DNA of 64,000 nucleotides. It comes from Bacteroides propionicifaciens DSM 19291 = JCM 14649 (GTDB lineage Bacteria; Bacteroidota; Bacteroidia; Bacteroidales; Bacteroidaceae). Below the pieces are notes generated by a model that ran no database searches, was not told the DNA's origin, and was given only the letters and a program-made list of their open reading frames with translations. Shown here piece after piece: positions 56,969 to 64,000 of the stretch (position 1 is its first letter; each line of letters begins with the position of its first letter). The DNA is taken from contig NZ_AQWS01000001.1 in assembly GCF_000375405.1 (NCBI RefSeq), forward strand, positions 1 through 64,000. Reading direction: 5' to 3'. The translations under genes and the position numbers were made by a program.

Positions 56969-58900
56969 TTATAAGCTCGGAATCACCTGTATGATGCTTC
57001 CATCTTCGGCAAACTCCATTCTATCCATACATACTTCGCGATGGAAACCTCCCGCTCCATTAGGCATATTCATGCCGTCGGGTCTGTGGATACGGTGATA
57101 TACAATATGCCATTCGTCGGTTTCTGGCACTTGCAATACCGAGTTGTGCCCTGCTCCGTAGATGCCTCTAACATCGTCTCGCATGATTACAATATTGTTT
57201 TCGGGAATAGTTAATTCTCCTAGTGGCGACTTTGCCGTAGCATAACGCACCTTGTAGTTAGGGCTACGGGTATCGTCCTCAGACCAAAGGAAATAGTAGA
57301 GTCCTTTGCGATAGAAAACATACACAGCCTCTCTGAAAGTATTGTCGGGAGTCATCACTTTTACCGTATTTTTCTTTAGCGAAATCATGTCTTTATTTAG
57401 CTCTGCACCAGCCATATAGCCATTGCCCCAGTAGAGGTAGCTTTTGCCCGTTTTAGGATCGGTGAATACATCGGGGTCTATTTGTTGTCCTCCCGTAATT
57501 CCTTTGGGGTAGAAGTCAACAAGAGGTTTGCCCGAATCCTTGAAAGGACCAGTGGGTTCGTCCGATACAGCTACACCAATTTTTTTAGGCTCGCCTTCTT
57601 TTCCTCCACTAAAATAGTAGTAATATTTGTATTGATTCTTTCCCGTTTTTTTCTCAATAATACATGGCGCCCATGCGTTTCCATCTGCCCACGATAGGTC
57701 TTTTTTGTGATCAAGAATCACACCTTCATCTTTCCAATCTTTGAGGTTGTCAGACGAAAATGTTTTGAAATACCATCCTCCCCATCCATCAAAGCCATCG
57801 CTAGTGGGATAGAGGTAATATTTGCCTGTTTTTTCGGCATATAGAATTTCGGGGTCGGCATAGAATCCAGCAATAATTGGGTTTTTGCTTGTTGGCATTT
57901 CAAAACCACTTGGCACTCCCCATTTGTCAGTTATGGCTTTCATTTCCCAACGGGTGATAGGAATAACCGAACCATGACGAGGATGAAAATCCATGCTGAT
58001 TTCCTGATCCACCACTTTAAATACATCTAAGTCCTTGCTTTCGCAAAACTGATATTTTCCTTTCATATACACGTCGTACATCAAAATGTAGGTGTCGCTA
58101 TTGGTCAACCTAAAAAGGCTCGAACCTTCTACTGCATCTCTCGTTTGTTGTTTATATCCAGGTTGTTCTATCCATTTGCCCGATGCTAGGTTATCTGTAA
58201 TGGCTAGTTTGATGCCATTGCCATCTCCTTCGGTTTTGTAGAACATATGGTATAGTCCATTTTTGTTCACAATATCGCCATCTATACACGAGCCACCATT
58301 CTTGGGAAAGAAAAGCTGTTTGGGCTCTCCCACCAAGTCCGTAAAGTCATCGTTGGCATAGGCATAGTAAATAATGTCTCTGCCTGCGCCATGTTGCATA
58401 GACCAGTAAACCATGTATTTGCCCACTTCTGCATCGTAGATAGTTTGTGGTGCCCACACTCTTTTCAGGTTTTCTTGTCCCTTATATTTTTGTTGAATGT
58501 TGATATTCGATGCTGTCCAGTTTACAAGGTCGGTAGATTTGAGGAGGGTCATTGCACGATTGGAGTCCCAGCCTTTGGATGAGGTCATGTCTGTAACCAC
58601 CATGTAGAAAGTTTTGCCATCCTCGCAGCGCAAAATATGTGGGTCGCGTACACCACCCGTCGCACTAATCTCTTTGGAGTCTATGATGGGTTGGTTGTTG
58701 TTGAGCGCTCTATAATTATATCCATCGCGGCTGATGGCATAGCAGATAGCCTCGTCTTTTACGTCGTTGCCTTTGAAATAGGTAAATAAATAGCCCACAA
58801 AATCTTTTTCGGCAGGGCCATTTTTATACTGGCTTTGCACCGATAATGCGATGCAAAGTAGTAGTGCCATTGTCAATTTAATTCTTTTCATTTTTCTCAT
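56969..58900 (-). CDS. Tandem GH43 enzyme with two five-bladed propellers
   Basis: An exported protein of about 643 aa (from the ATG at 58900; another lies at 58891, and an in-frame TTG at 58921 is less likely). The signal peptide ends at SVQSQ. Two GH43-type modules follow (about 30-325 and 335-635). Each seems to hold a full catalytic set: VRDPHIL, CIDGD and AVEGS in the first, and YADPEIL, IDPDVF and FREAVYV in the second. Such double modules may act on two linkages, for example arabinose and xylose or galactose. It is divergent from the third SusC gene and probably belongs to that PUL. Confidence 0.8.
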   Translation of the reverse strand: MRKMKRIKLTMALLLCIALSVQSQYKNGPAEKDFVGYLFTYFKGNDVKDEAICYAISRDGYNYRALNNNQPIIDSKEISATGGVRDPHILRCEDGKTFYMVVTDMTSSKGWDSNRAMTLLKSTDLVNWTASNINIQQKYKGQENLKRVWAPQTIYDAEVGKYMVYWSMQHGAGRDIIYYAYANDDFTDLVGEPKQLFFPKNGGSCIDGDIVNKNGLYHMFYKTEGDGNGIKLAITDNLASGKWIEQPGYKQQTRDAVEGSSLFRLTNSDTYILMYDVYMKGKYQFCESKDLDVFKVVDQEISMDFHPRHGSVIPITRWEMKAITDKWGVPSGFEMPTSKNPIIAGFYADPEILYAEKTGKYYLYPTSDGFDGWGGWYFKTFSSDNLKDWKDEGVILDHKKDLSWADGNAWAPCIIEKKTGKNQYKYYYYFSGGKEGEPKKIGVAVSDEPTGPFKDSGKPLVDFYPKGITGGQQIDPDVFTDPKTGKSYLYWGNGYMAGAELNKDMISLKKNTVKVMTPDNTFREAVYVFYRKGLYYFLWSEDDTRSPNYKVRYATAKSPLGELTIPENNIVIMRDDVRGIYGAGHNSVLQVPETDEWHIVYHRIHRPDGMNMPNGAGGFHREVCMDRMEFAEDGSIIQVIPSL

Positions 58901-59344
58901 AAAGTATTTAGAGTTTAACAATCATTTTTTTTCTAAAAAACAAAAAATACATTGGTGTGATGTTTACTACAATCAGCAAAATTAGTTCAAAAACAATTCA
59001 CAGAGGGGGTAAAAATCGTGCAGAAAGGTTTATAAACTTGTCAGAATTACATCCATTGCCCCTCGTGAGGCTATTGTAGCTCATATTCTTCAAGTTTGAG
59101 GAATTTATAATCTGAAAAGATAGATGTGTTAATTTTTGTATGCAAGAAAGGGGTGTGTAGACCTCCTTATACTGGATCTGAGTGCCATTCTCCTCCTCTC
59201 AAAGCCATTGATAGATGGTGTTAAATGACTGGGGCGAAAGTCATATCTTAGGCAGTTTCTCCGTTTCTATCGTCGAAATAAGAGCTTGACCTTTATTTCG
59301 ATTCAAGTGAATGATTTTTGAACATCCCTGAATATTGCTTTCAG
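58901..59344. other. Divergent intergenic region of PUL 3
   Basis: No gene was recognised. It carries the promoters of the GH43 gene (minus) and the SusC gene (plus). A T-rich stretch upstream of GH43 contains an imperfect box only. Confidence 0.4.
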
Positions 59345-59352
59345 TAGGTTTG
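59345..59352 (+). promoter_or_regulatory. Candidate promoter of the third susC (-7 box)
   Basis: Reads TAGGTTTG, an exact TAnnTTTG match, with a TTTTTG about 24-30 bases upstream as a possible -33 element. The leader would be about 70-75 bases long. Confidence 0.5.
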
Positions 59353-59431
59353 TAACACTATTTAGTGAATGAGGGTATATTCTCTAAATAAAAGTTAACC
59401 CATTTTTAGAAATTAAAAAAATCATGTATCT

Positions 59432-62400
59432 ATGGAAAAACACAACTATTTGATAAAAGAGTCAAGAGGGAGCTCATCCAAATGGATAGCTCTATACTTG
59501 TTACTCTTTTTAGTATTTGGTTCTAATGCCGCTTTTGCTCAAAACCACTCTGTAACAGGAGTTGTGAAAGAGGCTGGCAGTAATGAGCCATTGATTGGTG
59601 TCACTGTATCGGTAAAGGATAGTCCAAATGTGGGCACAATGACCGATATGGATGGTAGATTTAACCTGAAGGGAGTAAATCCTAAAGCAAGCTTAGTGTT
59701 TTCATATATTGGTTTCGACGAACAAGTTGTAGCCATTGCAGGACGTTCTGTAATAGATATTGAGATGAGCGAAAATGCTATTCAATTGGGCGAAGTGCAA
59801 GTAGTTGCATATGGGGTGCAAAAGAAAGTTACCGTTACGGGAGCCTTGTCTTCTATGTCGGGCGACGACCTTCTGAAAACACCTACGGGTTCTATAACCA
59901 ATGCCTTGGCTGGTAAAATGACAGGAGTAAGTTCTATTCAGTATTCGGGAGAGCCAGGAGCCGATATGGCAGAAATATTTATTAGAGGAGTTACCACTAC
60001 CAACAACGGCACACCACTAATACAAGTGGATGGTGTGGAAAGAGATTTTTCGCAAATAGACCCCAACGAAATAGAAAACATCACCATATTGAAGGATGCC
60101 TCGGCAACCGCAGTATTTGGGGTGAGAGGTGCCAATGGTGTAATCTTGGTAACTACTAAAAGAGGGTCGGAGGGAAGAGCTAAAATAACTGCGTCAACTT
60201 CTTTTGGTGTCAATATTCCTACTCGCTTGGTAGATTTTGCCAATAGCTACCAATACGCTACTTATTATAATGAGGCACAGCGCAATGATGGTATTGCGGA
60301 AAGTCAATTGCGATTCTCACCCGAAGCTTTGGCAGCATTCAGAGATCATACCGACCCTATACTTTATCCTGATATGGATTGGATGGACTACATTCTCAAG
60401 AGTTCGTCTTTTCAATCTCAACACAACCTCAATATTTCGGGAGGAACAGATAGAATTAAATATTTTATCTCGGTAGGAATGTTTGATCAAGATGGTTTGT
60501 TCAAAACATTTGCAGGAGACGAAAACTCTAAATATAGTTATAGGAGATATAACTATCGTTCTAATATCGACTTCGATATCACAAAATCTACAACACTATC
60601 GCTCAATGTGGGTGGAAGAGTAGAAGATAAACATACACCTATCTCTAAAGAAGACCAAGGACAATTGTTCCGCCACTTATATTGGGCAACTCCATTTGGT
60701 GGGGCTGGAATTGTAAATGGCGATCGTATAGTTGCATCCAAAGATATTTTTGGAGACAAAACAGGTATAGATGGTCTAGAGCCATTTTATGGAAGAGGAT
60801 ATAGAAAGAGGTTAGGAAATAATTTAGATATCGACTTGTCGCTAAATCAGAAACTAGACTTCTTGACTAAGGGATTGGTATTTAGAGTAAAAGGCTCCTA
60901 CAATACTTATTATGACCAAACAAAAGAGCGTGCAAGTTCTAAAGCAGTTTATAGTCCACGCCTCAATAATTTGGCGAATCCTTCGGATGGTTATGTTTTA
61001 GAATTGAAGCAAGAAGAAGGACGTTTGGGCTATGGAGAGTGGCATGGCAATTCTCGTAACTGGTATTTCGAAACTAGTATGGGCTACAACAGAAGCTTTG
61101 AAGAGCATACCTTAGGGGCTCTCTTACTTTACAATCAATCTAAGAGATATTATCCAGCCAAATATACAGATATTCCTACAGGTTATGTTGGTTTAGTGGG
61201 ACGTGTGTCGTATGACTATAAACAAAAATATATGGCAGAGTTCAATGCAGGATACAATGGTTCTGAGAACTTTAGATCGGGCAAGCGCTATGGATTTTTT
61301 CCAGCAGGATCTGTGGGATGGGTAGTAACAGGCGAGGACTTTATGAAGAGTCTCGATGTTGTTTCGCATCTCAAGGTAAGAGCATCATGGGGATTGGTAG
61401 GTAATGATAGATATGGAGACGAACGATTTATGTATCTGTCAGATTCTTACGCATTTGGTGGAGGATATAACTTCGGAACCAATGTAGGTAGCAACAAACC
61501 AGGTGCTTATGAAATGAAGAAAAACGACCCGAATGTGACTTGGGAAACTGCCTTTAAACAAAACTATGGAATAGATCTTTATTTCTTAGCCGACCGCCTG
61601 AAACTGAATGCAGATATGTTTTGGGAGCACCGTAAAGATATTTTAGTGCAACCACAAACCATTCCTGGCATCATCGGCATTGGACTTCCTGTAATGAATA
61701 ATGGGATTGTAGATAGCCGTGGTTATGAATTGCAAGTGGGCTGGGCCGACAAAATTACGGATGATATGCGTTATTGGGTGAGTACTAATATGTCTTTTGC
61801 TCGTAACGAAATCATTGAGATGAATGAAGTGAGACAAAGCGAATCTTATTTGCAACGCACAGGGCATACCGTAGGGCAACCATTTCTCCGAAAATTCTGG
61901 GGCTTCTATGATGAAACGGCTAACGAAAGATACAAGGCACAATACGGACACGATATTGCAGAACACTCGGGAGCAGTACTGAAACCTGGAGACGCTGTGT
62001 ATGTGGACTTGAACAACGATGGAGTGATAGACGAAAAAGATGAAATGGCATTAGGCTACACCAATCTTCCACGATATACAGCTGGCTTGAATTTAGGATT
62101 TCAATACAAAGGTTTCGACATCAGTATGCAATGGACTGGAGCATGGAATAGTTCTAGAATTTTGCAAGAAACATTTAGAGACCCTATGGGCGAAACAGCT
62201 GATAGAGGGCTAGTACTCACACACTATGAGGATAGATGGACTCCCGAAACAGCATCTTCGGCACGATGGCCAAGAGCATCCATGGAGGGACGAAAAAATA
62301 ATACAGCCAACTCAGACCTCTACTTAGTAGATGCTAGTTACCTCCGCCTCAAGAGCGTAGAACTAGGATATTCATTTGATATGCCATTTATGGAAAAAGC

Positions 62401-62551
62401 AAAAATATCGTCACTTCGCCTCTATATTAGTGGATACAACTTGTTGACCTTCGATTCATTCAAATTTGGAGATCCTGAGTCACGTACAAGCGATAGACCA
62501 AACTATCCGTTGACAAGGGTTATAAATTTTGGATTGAAAATCGGTTTTTAA
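59432..62551 (+). CDS. SusC-family TonB-dependent outer-membrane transporter (PUL 3)
   Basis: A 1039-aa transporter with an N-terminal extension and signal peptide (ending AAFAQ, near residue 36), a carboxypeptidase-regulatory-like domain (about 42-115, GVVKEAGSNEPLIGVTVSVK), a plug (AYGVQKKVTVTGALSS near 128, GVRGANGVILVTTKRG) and the barrel ending NFGLKIGF. It is the first gene of the third PUL and lies 16 bases before susD. The substrate cannot be named because the locus runs out of the window; the divergent tandem GH43 hints at a hemicellulose or arabinan-type side chain. Confidence 0.9.
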   Translation: MEKHNYLIKESRGSSSKWIALYLLLFLVFGSNAAFAQNHSVTGVVKEAGSNEPLIGVTVSVKDSPNVGTMTDMDGRFNLKGVNPKASLVFSYIGFDEQVVAIAGRSVIDIEMSENAIQLGEVQVVAYGVQKKVTVTGALSSMSGDDLLKTPTGSITNALAGKMTGVSSIQYSGEPGADMAEIFIRGVTTTNNGTPLIQVDGVERDFSQIDPNEIENITILKDASATAVFGVRGANGVILVTTKRGSEGRAKITASTSFGVNIPTRLVDFANSYQYATYYNEAQRNDGIAESQLRFSPEALAAFRDHTDPILYPDMDWMDYILKSSSFQSQHNLNISGGTDRIKYFISVGMFDQDGLFKTFAGDENSKYSYRRYNYRSNIDFDITKSTTLSLNVGGRVEDKHTPISKEDQGQLFRHLYWATPFGGAGIVNGDRIVASKDIFGDKTGIDGLEPFYGRGYRKRLGNNLDIDLSLNQKLDFLTKGLVFRVKGSYNTYYDQTKERASSKAVYSPRLNNLANPSDGYVLELKQEEGRLGYGEWHGNSRNWYFETSMGYNRSFEEHTLGALLLYNQSKRYYPAKYTDIPTGYVGLVGRVSYDYKQKYMAEFNAGYNGSENFRSGKRYGFFPAGSVGWVVTGEDFMKSLDVVSHLKVRASWGLVGNDRYGDERFMYLSDSYAFGGGYNFGTNVGSNKPGAYEMKKNDPNVTWETAFKQNYGIDLYFLADRLKLNADMFWEHRKDILVQPQTIPGIIGIGLPVMNNGIVDSRGYELQVGWADKITDDMRYWVSTNMSFARNEIIEMNEVRQSESYLQRTGHTVGQPFLRKFWGFYDETANERYKAQYGHDIAEHSGAVLKPGDAVYVDLNNDGVIDEKDEMALGYTNLPRYTAGLNLGFQYKGFDISMQWTGAWNSSRILQETFRDPMGETADRGLVLTHYEDRWTPETASSARWPRASMEGRKNNTANSDLYLVDASYLRLKSVELGYSFDMPFMEKAKISSLRLYISGYNLLTFDSFKFGDPESRTSDRPNYPLTRVINFGLKIGF

Positions 62552-62567
62552 GAACAACTAATACAAT

Positions 62568-64000
62568 ATGAAAATGAAAAAGATAAAAATATATATAGCC
62601 TCATTCCTTATAGGCATCTCGTCTTTTTATTCATGCGTAGACGATGTGAATTTTGGCGATAGCTTTTTGGAAAAAGAGCCTGGCGTGGATGTTACCATAG
62701 ATGTAATATTTAGCGATGCCGAAAGTGCAAGACGTTTTTTGTGGGATAATTACAGCAGAATGTACTACGCCTTGCCTACCTACTGGAATGCCTTGGACGA
62801 CAAAATGAATATGGGAATGTTTGAAGCCCTATCAGATGCATTCCATAGCCACCTAGAGTGGGATGGTGTAAACCGCTTATACTATTCGGGGGCATACAAT
62901 GCAGGACACGAAAACTCGGGTGGACATGGACGTTTTTCGTTTACACGAGAAAACACATGGGAAGCCGTGAGAGCTAGTTGGGTATTTATCGAAAACGTAG
63001 ATAGAGTTCCCAATATGGACGATGAAGAAAAAGCAAGACTGAAGGCAGAGGCAAAAGTGATTGTTGCATCTCGCTACTTCGATATGTTTCGTCATTTTGG
63101 AGGTTTGCCAATTGTAGATCATGCTTTCCCTATCACTACCAATCCCGCCGATTACTATACCGAGCGTGCAACAGTAGAGGCAACTACCAATTTTATGATA
63201 AAGTTGTTAGATGAGGCTGCAAAAGATTTGCCATGGTCGCTACCCGAAGACGAAATTGCTAACTGGGACGGACGTTTTACTGAGGCATCGGCATTGGGAC
63301 TCAAAACCTCTATTCTTCTTTTTGCTGCTAGTCCGTTGTTCAACGACGATGTACCTTACAGTACAGAATCTCCGCAAGATGCGGTTACCAATCATCATGT
63401 ATGGACAGGTGGCTACAAGTCGGAGATGTGGACAGAGGCATTGAAAGCGTGTGAAGATTTTTTCAAAAAAGTACAATCCAATGGTATCTACGAACTAAAT
63501 CAAGCAAGTGGCACATCGGTAAACAACTACCGAGAGGCTTATCAAAATGCCTACTTCAAACGTGGTAGTGGAGGCGACAATCCAGAATTGCTAATCTCTA
63601 CTCGCAAGCGCTACACCTATGGAAGCAATGGGCAATGGGACTACTATTTTCCGCAGTCAACTACACAAGGAGCATTCACGCCTACACAAGAGTTTGTAGA
63701 AATGTTTCCGATGAGCGACGGAACTCCTTTTAGTTGGGATAATCCAGAACATGTAAAAAATATGTTTTCGGAAAGAGACCCTCGTTTGTTCGAAAATATT
63801 TTAGTTAATAATGCTGATTTCCAAGGACGTCAAGCAGAGCTTTGGGTAGGAGGTAGAGAGGCACGAGACAACTCGGCAAAAGAAGTGTCGGAGTATGCAA
63901 CAGGATATGGTCTCTACAAATTTATTCTAGACAAAAGTAAGAATATCAATAAACCTACACTATGGCCCTATTTGAGAATGGCAGAAGTGCATCTCAACTA
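62568..64000 (+). CDS. SusD/RagB-family lipoprotein, cut by the window end (PUL 3)
   Basis: From the ATG at 62568 the frame stays open for 477 codons to the right edge without a stop. It begins with a lipoprotein signal peptide (FYSC, near residue 23; acidic DDV follows) and shows SusD features: SARRFLWDNYSRMYY near residue 50, AEAKVIVASRYFDMFRHFGGLP near residue 165 and ALGLKTSILLFAASPLFN near residue 245. A second ATG at 62574 is possible. The C-terminal part lies outside the window. Confidence 0.88.
   Translation, partial: MKMKKIKIYIASFLIGISSFYSCVDDVNFGDSFLEKEPGVDVTIDVIFSDAESARRFLWDNYSRMYYALPTYWNALDDKMNMGMFEALSDAFHSHLEWDGVNRLYYSGAYNAGHENSGGHGRFSFTRENTWEAVRASWVFIENVDRVPNMDDEEKARLKAEAKVIVASRYFDMFRHFGGLPIVDHAFPITTNPADYYTERATVEATTNFMIKLLDEAAKDLPWSLPEDEIANWDGRFTEASALGLKTSILLFAASPLFNDDVPYSTESPQDAVTNHHVWTGGYKSEMWTEALKACEDFFKKVQSNGIYELNQASGTSVNNYREAYQNAYFKRGSGGDNPELLISTRKRYTYGSNGQWDYYFPQSTTQGAFTPTQEFVEMFPMSDGTPFSWDNPEHVKNMFSERDPRLFENILVNNADFQGRQAELWVGGREARDNSAKEVSEYATGYGLYKFILDKSKNINKPTLWPYLRMAEVHLN

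Overview
The window looks like chromosomal DNA of an AT-rich member of the Bacteroidales. Evidence: three SusC/SusD pairs, a hybrid two-component regulator, many lipoprotein and Sec signal peptides on glycan enzymes, promoter boxes of the Bacteroidetes TAnnTTTG type, and relics of a CTnDOT-like conjugative element. The long PurF (627 aa) also fits. The genus cannot be fixed from sequence reading alone; Bacteroidaceae or Dysgonomonadaceae are both plausible.

Layout. (1) 1-281: remains of IS3-family insertion sequences. (2) 488-2615: purF on the minus strand and, behind it, an undescribed 34-codon gene with its own promoter box and terminator. (3) 2937-19153, plus strand: a polysaccharide utilization locus (PUL) made of a membrane-spanning sensor/regulator, SusC, SusD, a LamG-type lipoprotein, two GH144-type endo-beta-1,2-glucanase-like enzymes, a GH3 beta-glucosidase, a GH43 gene broken by an internal deletion and frameshift, and a secreted esterase. 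The GH144+GH3 set points to beta-1,2-glucan (sophoro-oligosaccharides) as substrate. (4) 19155-22935: a decayed integrative conjugative element, with the C-terminal part of a giant SNF2 helicase/DNA methylase, an excisionase-like HTH protein, a frameshifted RteC-like gene, an IS3 left end and a MobA fossil.

(5) 54005-23121, all minus strand, about 31 kb: a second PUL for a uronic-acid-containing glycan. It starts with a hybrid two-component system, then SusC, SusD and an Ig-like surface lipoprotein. A battery of enzymes follows: alginate-lyase-fold lyase, esterase-like hydrolase, GH97, GH28, GH127, heparinase-II/III-like lyase, GH43, GH88 and DUF4861. The far end encodes the complete 5-keto-4-deoxyuronate pathway (KdgK, KduD, KdgA, KduI) plus a lone GatC-type PTS IIC permease. 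KduI carries a signal peptide here, so isomerisation seems to occur in the periplasm. The IIC protein, with no IIA or IIB beside it, is the only inner-membrane porter in the cluster. This combination is the most interesting system in the window.

(6) 54463-56870: an N-terminally truncated, frameshifted CobN/HmuS-type chelatase relic. (7) 56969-64000: a double-domain GH43 enzyme facing a third SusC/SusD pair, whose SusD runs off the right edge. No rRNA, tRNA or CRISPR array was recognised.
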